Origin: Chaunax sp. Z400
Taxonomy: Eukaryota; Chordata; Actinopteri; Lophiiformes; Chaunacidae
NCBI GenBank assembly: GCA_037577475.1
Contig: CM075183.1
Coordinates: forward strand, 18,247,781 to 18,311,780
Direction: 5' to 3'
Length of the DNA: 64,000 nt
Shown here piece after piece: positions 38,640 through 50,300 of this stretch. The notes under the pieces are model-generated. The model saw only the letters and a list, made by a program, of their open reading frames with translations. It made no database searches and was not told the origin of the DNA. Numbering within the stretch: the stretch's first letter is position 1; each line of letters opens with the position of its first letter. The position numbers were made by a program, and so were the translations under genes.

Positions 38640-38830
38640 AAGATGCATTGTGTAACGCCTGTGAGCTGTCAAAGTTTTTGCAAAGTTCCCCTTCAATCGA
38701 CGGCTGCACAATGTTGGAAAAAACTGATATCACAGTGTCTTTTTTCTGCAATATATATTGCGATATGAAAACACATCCTAATATATATTTAACCAGATAC
38801 ATGCAGTGTGTTATTCATGGCCAGATACAG
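38640..38830. repeat. Possible hAT-type repeat fragment
   Basis: The phrase 'ctgatatcacagtg...tgcaatatatattgcgatat' resembles a repeat common in teleost genomes. Fragment only; family and ends uncertain. Confidence 0.3.
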
Positions 38831-39570
38831 TTAATCTATAACTCTCATCATTGGGGAGCGAGCAGGTGGAGAGCAGTTTGGGAAAATAACACATTTTATA
38901 ATAACGTTTGCAAATGGACTTGTGTGTCACAGTTGGCTTATTTACATGCGATTGCAAGTTTTCTTTTCGTATCAAGCAACATAAATTTGTAGCATGACTT
39001 GTGTGAGTTAATTTGCCCCACTTGATGTTACTTTTGCTGCTGTTAAAATTAGACCATCCTCTTGATTCCAAATTGTTCTTAGTGGATGTGACTTCATGAG
39101 TTTTCTGTTCCATGGCGTGACACCCTTCCCTTCCATGTCTCAGCAAGCAAAGGAAAGACTCAGATGCTGCATCTGCGTTCCCAGTCTCACTGCACTTAGA
39201 GAAGGAAGTGCAAACCAAAAGTGATTCTTGGGGTCACTGGTTTCCCAGATGTGAGTGCTTCCTTGTCTTGTAGCCGGATGACCGCACCCAGTTTATGAAA
39301 ATGAAAAAAAAAAAAGATCATTTTTTGTTTCTGTTTTCTAGTTATTTGATTTTTTCTTATTCAAAACAGAAAATGAAAATCAGATAGTTTTTTTTTTAGC
39401 CTTGCCAGTTGCTCATTGTTGTCACATAGGACATGATATAAACAAGCTAAATTTCTCTTAGTCACAGCATGTTAACTCATTGCAGATCCTCGTCTAAATG
39501 CAACAAGCTTTCAGTGGAAATTGATTACTGATCTTTTTGAAGAAACAAGCAGGTAACGAAAAGTCACCGA

Positions 39571-39652
39571 TGGCAGCGGTGGGATTCGAACCCACGCCTC
39601 CGAAGAGACTGGAGCCTTAATCCAGCGCCTTAGACCGCTCGGCCACGCTACC
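39571..39652 (-). tRNA. tRNA-Leu (AAG)
   Basis: 82 nt, minus strand, with the long variable arm of class II tRNAs. Acceptor stem GGTAGCG pairs with CGCTGCC, discriminator A, anticodon stem CTGGA/TCCAG with loop TTAAGGC (anticodon AAG), and B box GGTTCGAATCC. TTTT terminator just beyond (39560-39563 on the complement). Lies antisense within adissp intron 1. Confidence 0.96.
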
Positions 39653-40064
39653 ACATGGTGTTCTGTGTGAATTCCAACCTTCATGAAGGCACTAATGATC
39701 AGCTGGGTCTACTGTCTGACAACTTTGCAAAATTATTTGCGTTTCTTTTTTTAAAAAAATTTAAAATTTATAAAATGTTTATAACCATTTAAGTTCAGTG
39801 GTCGGCTCAATATTGCCCCAAATGTGCAAAACCAATAATTCATTAAATGTTCACATATGAATTTATAATATTTATTAGAAATTTAAAGTATAAAAAAAAA
39901 GTTATTTGGGGGAAAAAAAGACAATAAAAACAAAAACACTTGTAGGAAAAATCCCGAGACAAAGACAACGTAATCACTCTGTATGGCCCAGAGTCTGTTG
40001 AGAAGGACACTTAAAGCACCCCTCAGTGTGAGATATGCAGACAGGCTATGTGGGCTCTAGATTC

Positions 40065-40229
40065 CTACGCCGGGCAGATGGGTGGGAGGACTCGACGAGA
40101 GTTAGTCCGCACCCAAGGGTGGTTAAGGACACTCTGTAGTGAGAGATGATCGGTGGGGTTGCGGCGGAGTATCTTGGAGATCAGGTCTCCTGCATCATCT
40201 GAGATTATTTTGGGGAACTTCAAATCCAC
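40065..40229 (-). pseudogene. Isolated last exon of an aurora kinase B gene
   Basis: The minus strand has a good acceptor (pyrimidine-rich, TTTGTAG) at 40230, then 54 codons and a TAG stop. The peptide opens VDLKFPKIISDDAGDLISK and ends HPWVRTNSRRVLPP plus four residues. NSRRVLPP and VDLKFP are specific to aurora B/C and differ from aurora A. It corresponds to the end of kinase subdomains X-XI and the C-tail. No exon for the ATP lobe, HRD, DFG or APE regions was found on the minus strand in the next 1.2 kb, nor noticed further right. The subdomain XI Arg (NPxxR in relatives) is His here (NPTDH). A minus-strand AATAAA lies at 39871-39876. Best read as a stranded fragment; a real gene with missing or rearranged upstream exons is possible. 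Confidence 0.72.
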
Positions 40230-41439
40230 CTACAAACCAGTAAAAAGACATTTATTCATTAAATCTGCAGAATGATTGTCGCAGTAGAAACTGTGACGTA
40301 TTCTTTAGGGCTGAACACACAAGTTGTTATCTTTGTATTTTCACACCCTTGGATAGTGCTGAGCACTGGGACCAATAGAACATGGCACTTCAAAATGTGT
40401 ATGGCAAGTTTCTTATGTTGGTGTTTAATGGTTAGTGCTTAACAGTTACATAGTTGTGTAGTAGTATAGTGAATATGTATGTTATGTTCATGTAAAGTTC
40501 TAACCTGTTTTTAATTAATTGTTAATCGCAGCTTTGGAAGAACCCCTCAGACTGAAGTCATGCTTAGGTCCTGCATGCATAATGCAAAGTAATGCTTGAA
40601 AATCAGGCTTCTGTCTTAAATATTATTGCAGCAGAAGGTTTAAGCAGACCTGCAAACAGTTCCTTTCACTTATATGTAGAGCTACAGTGGTTATTTGATT
40701 AACAGATCATTTGAGTTCAACGGGAAATGAATCTGATTTTGAATTGTGCAGTCATTTAAATCCCTTTTCGAGTAAAAAATGTCCAACATTTGCTGGCTCC
40801 AGCTTTAATTAAGGAACGGCTGATTGGTTATTTATGATCCTAAATGAGTCTTTGAGCTTTTACAATGACTAAACAGCTCAGAAATCATTCAAATAAGTGA
40901 CACCTTATTCGCTTCCTTGTATAAAAAAACATGCTGCTGTGTCTCTCTGTAGTCCCATATTTATACTAAGCGCCTCCCAGAGATGCGATGAACATTTTCC
41001 ATCTGTGTGAAGCCCACAAACAGCAGCTTCAGCCCCCAGCTAATCCTCTTAGGGTCTTTTGTTGTTTCTCTTTAACTGAAGTCTCTGTCGTTAGTCGCTG
41101 ATACTCCCGGCTCGACTAGCGCTGCACAGCTGGGCTCTCAGCTGACATACAGGCTAACCGGGGGGTCATGATTTAGAAAGGAAAACACCCTGGAAGGCTT
41201 ACTGTGACAAGGCTGTTTTATTCCTGTCTCATTTACATCCTTATCTTCCAGTGCTCTCCAGTTGATCTAATTATTGTCCATTGTTTTCTGTCACTCTGCA
41301 GCTCTTTTGAAAGCTAAATGCTCCCTCTCTGTCATCCTAACTGGTTCTGCAGGGTTGTTCTGAGGTCAGACCGCTGAGATGACGAGGCTGTGACATCCTG
41401 CGTCCAAGTCTGTCTGGCAGTGTGTCAAATTCCTGTGAC

Positions 41440-44086
41440 ATGGCTGCTGCAAAGAAGAGTGAGTTGTTGTTTTTTATTCTTGTGTTTATTGCTTTATAAC
41501 TGCTGCGAGGTTCACCAACCTCAGAAGGAGCATTTTTTTCTTTCAATTATATAAAGTCAGTTTACCGTTCAACTGTTGGGGACGCTAATGTTAAAAGATG
41601 TGAACCCCTACATTATTGAAACCTTCTCAGAAGTTTTAAGTCTTAAGTTTTTTCTTTTGCAATGATATATTAGGGTTTTTGTCATTGGCAGACATTTGTG
41701 TTTCATTTGAAAACCGGTGACAGATCTCTGGCTCCGAAGAAGCGGTGCAAAAGCAGACGGGTAGACAGAGACGGATTTGTGCAGCCTGTCAGGAGAAGTT
41801 GGCAAACAGTGAACTTAAAACACACAATTGAAGTTGTGTTTGCAGATGCTACAGTCTCAGACGTGTTTGTTTGGGGATTAGCGGTGAAGGAGGGGTGGAA
41901 AGGGAACCTTTGAACATCACGATGACTCAGCTGAACAAACGCCGGCGAAGGAGAGATCAGGTCCGGCTGCATCGATCGGAACCAAAATGTGACACTTCTA
42001 TTTGGTCCCAAAGGGAAAGAGGCAGGCTGCTCTGCTCCAAAACCTGATCAGCATATCGGCTCGTTTATTTCAGCTCCTGAACTTATTCGTGGAGAATATT
42101 GACTCCTTGTTAAAGGAGAAGGAGTTCAGAGGGAGGAAGGTGATCGGCTGTTACATTCAGAGAACAGAGGCAGATGTACTGACAGACGGATTAGTGGATA
42201 GATAGGGATTAATCTGAAACAAGCCAGTTTAGTAAGGCATGCGTGTGCGTGCAGGGTCATGGGTCTGCTACGTCTGACAGGGTAACTGTGGCTAAGTGTG
42301 TGCCCTTCGCTCTGGCTTTGGCAGAGATTATTCCACTTGTCTGAGAGGCCAAAGATCTCAGTCTGTGATCAGGAGCCTGACATGGAGGCTTGACCCAGAG
42401 CTCTACCACTGTTCTGATGCTATTTATATATATATATATATATATATATGGTTTGTGCAAATACATCAAATACACGTTGAAGCAAAGAGTCAGAATTCAG
42501 ATTTAAGATTAGAATAATGCAATCAATCATCAGTCTGCCGATGGATGATATGTTTCCTGTGCAAACAAGATTGCTGCCAGCTTTCCCCCCCCCCCTGGCC
42601 GCAAATGAATAACCACAGCGATGACAATGGAGATGAGAGATGAGGACGTAGGAGGGACAAACTGGGTCAGATCATATTGCACAATAGTGTAAACACTGTG
42701 GTTGTATTGGTATAGCGTTTTTAGGTGCCACATGATTGATCCCTCAATAGCACAAAGACATTGATGATTTATCCTGTGGAGCATTTTATATCTTCTAAAC
42801 TAGAATCATATCTATTGCTTAAGCCCTCGAGGTCTAAATACAATCCTTTTTTGGGGGAAATGATGCAACGTGATGACAAACTTGAACAACGCTTCTTACA
42901 ATGATGCCACTTTTCAGGTTCAATAGTGAATACAAGACATGAGCATCGTAGCATTTCACACAGCATCTGGTTCTTTAGCAGAAAAAAAGTCCAAAGTAGA
43001 CGCACATAAAAGTAGAGACGTTAATAGCGACTATTTTTGTCTGAAACTCACTTATGCTCCAATAACAATGAGCTGTAGCTTCAGACTAAATAGCATCATT
43101 TAAAGGTTAAATGAATCGTCTCTCGTTCCAGTTCAATTTTGGATTCATTTAGGCAATTATGGCACTAAGCCTTGTTTAATTTGTAATTGCCCTCACTTGC
43201 ACTTTGGAATAAAAAAAAAAAAAACACGGACAAAAGAAGTGGAAATAAATCCAACTGATTGCACTTTATCCTATAGTATTTTGACATTATCCAAGAGATT
43301 CATAGACATGTGTCTCTATGAGGAGGAGTTGAGAAATGGTGGCTCCTTTTTTTTTTTGGTTGTAATTTTATACCAATAAAAAAAAAGACACAATGTTATA
43401 ATAGCCCTGAAACGCTGGTCATTAAATTCTGCTGCAGTGGTAACTTTATCATTCATTTGGAGGTTAATCGCTCTGTGCCTGTGGAATTTTAATTGCTATG
43501 GAATCTCACTTATGTACCTTTTAGTAGTTAGTAAAATGGCATCAATATAACTGAAATGAAGTGACGTATCGGCAGTGAAAGAACTGCTCAGTACATCTTT
43601 TAAATTATATTATGTCCTTTTTTCCCCCGATCCCTTTTCACATCACTGCCCACATCTCCCAGCTCCTGAGGCATCTCTTCCTTTTTTTTTGAGGAAACAC
43701 AATAAATTAGCAGAGCTGAGCGGTGAGTCTGCACCGACACCACTGATGGGTTTGCATCAGCGCCTGTAAACACGTCTTAAAAGGAGAGAAAGGTCAGTTA
43801 GACTCTTGGAAAGTAGAAGCCCTTTTCTTTTGTGTGTTCCAAAAAAAAAAAAAAAAAAAAAGGGTGTGACGTACCGTAATTTCAGCTCTTAACCGCTGAT
43901 AGATTGGCCTATGAAAGTCTGCCATTAATAAGCTCAGTGTGTGAGTGTAATTACAGCCATGGAGCCCTATTGTGGAGCGGTGATCTTTAATAGCAGGTCC
44001 CATCATGTGATTCATGATAAAGCTTAAGTCTCTTGATTCAGGCGTCAGAAGAATCTTTGTTCTCTGATTCTAGACATTATATATAC

Positions 44087-44119
<33 letters not shown>

Positions 44120-44257
44120 TGAATGATTGCTGCTGTAAAGTGCTGCGTTGTAAACACCACCCTGTCACCGAGAGGAGTCGAGTGCCACAGCTTGACGTCT
44201 GTTTTTCCTTTAACGTTTTCTACTGCGAGTGCTTGTGATGAGGTCTGAACTTCAGTG

Positions 44258-44302
<45 letters not shown>

Positions 44303-47300
44303 TCTCTCTCTCTCTCACTTAGGTTGTGCCAAGCATGGAGGCGTGCGCTTCTCAGGAGAAGCCTCTGCCGCCGCCGCAGCGCCGTCACACGTTCACTTCG
44401 ACGAAAAGCTGCATGACTCCGTCGTCATGGTTACTCCGGAGGATGATGGAAACTTCATGGTTAAGGTGTGTTTGACCTTGCTGCCTATATATATATACAT
44501 ATATATATGTATATATATATATATATAGCTGTACAGACTTAATGAACACTGAAGACGCTGATGGTGATGCTAATGAGGAGTTGCACAGGTTAAACATGCT
44601 ATGTGTCATTTTAAAATTAGAGCGCAGCTCATTTATTTCTGGGAAATGGCTGTTTTTTTTTTAAAGTTTTTTTTTTTAAGCTCTTTAACCCTAGTTTATC
44701 CTAGTAGCAGTTCCTAATGACTTCTGTTTGGATTAGTATTGTTGCAAAGTCTGCACAATTCACCACGGCACCATTATTAGCCGTGAAAATATGGGGAGAA
44801 AGAAAAGAGAGATTCACAGAAACCGCTGCGTCAGCGAGCTGAGAATCAGACCCAGCAATCAATCTTTCTACTTTAAGTCATTTCAAACTTAGATTAAAGA
44901 ATACTTTACTTGTACATATGATGTAATCTAGTAAGAAAGAGTAGCACAGAGGGTTTGTGTCTGTGTTCAGTTCAGCCTCTCACTAAACTCATCTCTCATC
45001 AGACTCTGGTTGTTTGCCTCCAGTCTCTTTTTTTTTTTCCTCCTCCCCCTCTCTCTTCTCTATATATGTTCATGAACGCTTCCCCCTCCAGCCGGCACTT
45101 AAGGACGAAGGGAGACTCATTACAGCACATTTACACCACGGCTCGCTGCTGCTGACAGAAGTGAGAGGAAAGTTAAACCTAATCCAAAAAGTTTGATGAA
45201 GCCCCGGGTTCCTCCCTCGGGTCTCTTCTCCTTCAGAGCCTCTCGGGTCTCCTTCTGCTCCGCTCCATCCTCCCGACGCAAAGCACATGCAACTTTTTCA
45301 CTCACGTTAAATCTTTTCAGATCACAAGTATGACGGTGCTTTGACTTTGTGTATAATTCATTCATATTTGAAAAGAAGGAACTCTTTCAACTTGGCGTTA
45401 AAATCAGAGAGATTTAAATAAGTTTTAGCATAATTTTCTGGTTTAAAAAAGAAAAATCATTCATTACAGTCATCTGCAAAACTAATGGCTCTCCCTCAAG
45501 GGTTTAATGATCAAATGGTAGCATGCTAATATGCTAAGCTGAGATTGTAACCATGGTAAACATTAGATATCGTCATGAGTGATGATGTTGCCTGGCTACA
45601 GTCTTGATGTTTTTTTTCTTCTAAAGAGCATTACAGTGAAATCAGTGTCTGCAGAGGAACAGTTGCTTTTAATGGGAAAGCAGTTCACATGTAGTGATTT
45701 AAAAATGTTTGAGAAAAGACATGCACACAGGCAGAGGACTGACAACACGATCTATCTAACGGGTTCTTCATTTCTTTTCTGTTTTGAGTGAATGGCACGC
45801 AGCTCAAGCAGCTCATGTTCTCAGAGTTGCTTTTTAAAAAAAAAAGATTTCCTACCTGCAGGTGGAAAATGTCCTAGAATCATTTATATCAATAGACTAT
45901 TAGAGAATGACGTCTGAGAATAACACTGTCACTGAGTAAAGCCTGGCCTTCTCACTTTAGTTGATGAATTCAATCACCCAAGCATCCATTTGTTCTTTTT
46001 TTTGCTGTGGATTTATGCCAAATATAAATAAGAAATATGATTTTCAGATTTACAGATCAGCCACTCTTCTTCTGCTGTTTCTCAGTTATACCCAAAACCC
46101 CAAAGGAAAGTTTGTACACACTCACTCTGTGACTAAGCCTTTCCAGGCTTTTCACATGCCAAATCAATTCCTTTAAAAGCTGTGTGTGCGCGCGTCTGGA
46201 TGGACTACAAAGTTGGCCACAGTGTGAGTTGTGGGTCATTTTCTCAGCTCCTTCAGAGAGTGGGTACAGACTACTGACAGGCCGTCATCGCCGCTCATCA
46301 CGGAGCCGAAGGGGCGGTGGCGTTTCTATGGAAATGCCTCGTAGGTGAGGTGATCCTTGCAGACAGACCAAAGATGAAGTGGGAGTGTGCGGGATAATAA
46401 TGGTATGCATGCAACGGCTGTACGAGTACCAGTTCTGATGAAGGTTATCCATGCAGTAGGTGTGTTTTCATACAGGAACAATATTCCATTTTAATCTTTC
46501 ACTGCATGTTGCCAGTTCTGGTTATGTTGGTAAAGCAACGTGTGGAAATGAGCAGCTATCAGTGCTGCAGAGATGGAGTTACCTACCAGCTGATGAACAC
46601 AGTGTTGGATTTAGCACCACAAACATGGCACCAAATAAAATGCAAACACATCTGTTTGCTAACAAATTCCCTTTCACAGCTATGTCAAGTGGTTATATTT
46701 CAAGTTCTGTTACTTGTTTAGACTTGAAAACGTCATTTTTACCCCAAAAGTTTATTTGTTTTTTTCTACCACGGCCAGTTTGATACGTTCAGCCTTCGTT
46801 GCGTTAATCGCGATTTTTGGTGCGAAGACTGATTTTTTAAAAAGTGGCCATAATAACAATAGTTTCAAGTAGGACAAATCGACAGATCCCACAGCCTCAC
46901 ACACTCATCAATCTTTCACTTTACCAGATATTCAAATGAGCATCTGACTTGAAGTGATAAATACTGCAATGAATAAGTAAATAAATCTTGAACTGAACAT
47001 TAAACTAATGAACTAATCGCCTGCCAAGCCACCAAGTGGCATCTCGTCTGAGAATCTCTGTTTTATGGACATAAATACTGCATGAATTGTCTTGAAGTGG
47101 ACACAGAAGTTGATAAAAAATGTGTGGCATTCCCCTTCAAGTCGCAGAAAGAATTGCACAATTGTTTGGGAAGAATGTCGTGTCGTTTGTTTCTCTGGGT
47201 GTGTCCAACCAGCGACGTCACACATGTAGTACATCTTTACGAAAAAGCTGCACGCCGCCGTCTTCACTCAGCAGTGCTTTACATTCATGTGGCTTGCGAA

Positions 47301-50300
47301 CCAGAAATGCTTTAAATTACTCATGAACTGAAATGCTTTGCCACTGAAGCGTTTCTCAACCTCTCCTTTTCCGATACTGCAGCATGAAATTCAAACTAAA
47401 TGAATTTCTCGGTTACGGCTCACAGTCTCTGGACATGCGTGGGACGACACTCACAGAATGATTATTGTTCCTCCCTGCGGTGCGTCTTCTATGCTCCCTC
47501 TCCCCTTCCTCACTTAATGCTGTTTACAGCCTCGTCTCTGCCCGTAGCTTTAACCAGGAGTCATGAGGGGCTTAAGCTGCCGTCTGCAGCTCTAGCTGGA
47601 GGGCCTTTTAGGCTTTATCCCTCCCCGCCTGCACCTCCCTACGGTCTCCTTTTCAATCTCGCTGTCTCTTTTTTTTTACCTGTCTGCCCCCCCACGCTCT
47701 ATTCTGCAGTGATTCCCTCATGATTTTTTCCCCTCTTTGCCACATATTAGGCTGCTACCACGACATCCCTCTGTTGCTCTTTCTCTCTCAGTTGTCTTGC
47801 CTTTAAATGTTGCGTATGGGTAATATGAATTTTTTTTAAAAGTGCGTTTTTGTGCTGTATGCAGCAGACAAGTGTGGCGTTTCATTGCATCGGTTGTTTA
47901 TGCAAGAAATAATGCTTGTAAAATGTGAGAAAGTGGTGAAAAAAGTCCTGCCGCTTATTCCCAGATCAAAAGTGTTTGAGTTGCGTTTTATCCGACCTGC
48001 AGGACAAACAGAATATTCAACATTCAGTGAAATCATTTAGAAAAAGCATCCGATATATATATATATATATATAGAAGATATAAATAATGAGCCACATGAT
48101 AAGAACCAGATATTTGGTGTTATTTGCTTAATAAGTGACAATATGAATTGCGAAAATTGCTGCAGATTAATTTTCTTTTTGTAGCTGGAAATCCTTTTTA
48201 CTAGAATTATATATGATTCATTATTTACGATGAATTGATGCTCAACTTTTTCACAGCTTTCATGCAGAAATTCCAAGCCAGACTTTTACTTTTAATGGTA
48301 TTTTTGCTCTTTCCAAATTTTGAATTTTGTCCCTCTGGGCTTCCGTGGTTGGCCTGCCAAAGCTTTAGGAGCGTCTCTACCGTGGCCTTCAAACTGATGT
48401 ATGAATAACATCTTGAATCACATGGGATGAGTATTATTGGAAGACTGTGTGACTCGAATGAAAGTTGTTTCGGTTTTATTTCCCATCAGGCTGAATCTGA
48501 CAGAGGATAGGAGGATTAAGTTTACAAAGCAATAACTGGTGATTTCAATTAGAGGACTCCCTCAAGGAAAACGTATCCCTTATGAGAATTACTTATCCGT
48601 CTCAGCCATAAAAAAATAATATGTGATTTATTGAGCTGTATTGAACTTGGTGCAATGTGCTGCCAAGCTAAAGCCTGTTTGCCTCTGTATAAAATCCCTA
48701 TTTCATTATTCTCCTCTCAACCCACCCTCTCTGCCTATGTTGCAGTCAGATCGGTCCAAAGGATGCGGGAGAAAGACAGATTACTCATTAAATCTTTACT
48801 TGAGTCTCTACATATCTGTCCCTCGCTTACAGGTTGGCTTCCTGAAGACGCAGCACCGATATGAAATAGTGTTCACCTTGCCCGAGATGCCAGCTTTGGG
48901 GAATGACGTGTGTCCAGCACCAGTGCCCAGTCCACACCTTCGCATCACTGATATAACACCAGCGCCAGAGGGTAAGAGATCAGGAGGGAAGGTTGTTTCT
49001 CAGTTGTCCACCAGCGTTTATGAGTTTTGTGTGTTTTTTTTTTGTATAATCCTGCCTGCAAACGCCCTTTTTCCCCCCTGTAAACAATAAAGATACCTTG
49101 AACTTTAATCCCTCCCATATACTCTGCTCTCTCAAACGAAGATAGAAATGATACAGCGTGATTATTATGTCTGCATGTTGCAGTTTGATCTGTTCTCTCC
49201 TCCGGGAAACTTTTGTCAGAACTAATAGGTGGCATTTGTTACTTTAATCACCTGTAAATTAGCTTATTTAATATTAGGCTCCTGCCAGTCACATAGTGCC
49301 TTACCACATGCTATCCTCCCCAAACCACATTAATTTACTTACTTACTTACTTACTTAGCAGGGACAGTGCATATTAATCACCTTCAGTTTGCACATCAGT
49401 ATAAATGTGCCGGAGTTTGCTAATTAGCTCATTTTCATCCGTAGTCCTTGGACAGGTTGTTGAAAATAGTGCCCTAATGTCGTCAATACACTGCTTTAAC
49501 AGATACAACAGTAAAATGCAATTCAACACAGCACCTAAAATACATTACAGAAATAACAGATGTATAAAAACAAGGAATATAAAAACATAAAAAAGCTACA
49601 TTCATTTAGATTGTAGTGGGCAAAAAAATAAAAAAGGTTATTTTTCTGCTGCAGTCATTCATTCTGCTGGACTGTTATGACTGACGATTACAGGACTCCG
49701 ACAGCTCGGATGACATTTGCTCAGCAACCGTCTCTGAGGGATCGCGAACACAAAGCTGACTGTCAAACTCTTTCCTGTGTCCATCCTGAGTTCCTGTCAC
49801 TCATACTGTTTTTGGTTGGTAAACCCCAAGCGCCTGGCATCATGAAAAAAAACCAACAACCTTTGTTTGAAGTGTCACAGCAGACTTAGCTCTGAACATG
49901 CTAATTTAGACTAAAGGTGATCTTCTAATGTTTCTGGGAGTGGTGCCCACTAAATGCCTGTAACTGAAGCAGCTTTTACTTTTAGCTCACTGCCTCTCAT
50001 TATATTATACTCTGGTCTGGAGCTGTTTATGTGTCTGATATTAGCAGTGGCAGCTGTGGCTTTTTAATATATGCATGGCTGTTTACTCATCAGGCAGCAG
50101 TTATGTTTAATGGATAATGTTTAATTCAAAAATTCAAAACATGGCCTCAAGCAGAGACACAAAGGGGAGTGTGGGGGTGTTTGGCAACCACAGAGGAAAT
50201 CCTACCTCTCCTCACTGTGTGTCTCTCTCTCTGTGTGTGTTTTCCAGGAGGTCTGAAGGTGACATGTGAGTACATGGCCCAGCAGGAGGGAGTTCTGTGT

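Noticed and set aside
38811..39218. 135-codon minus-strand frame in adissp intron 1
   Set aside because: No family resemblance, low-complexity composition, partly over repeat-like sequence.
44077..44388. Frame encoding an Arg-Glu repeat
   Set aside because: It is the complement of the CT microsatellite, not a protein.
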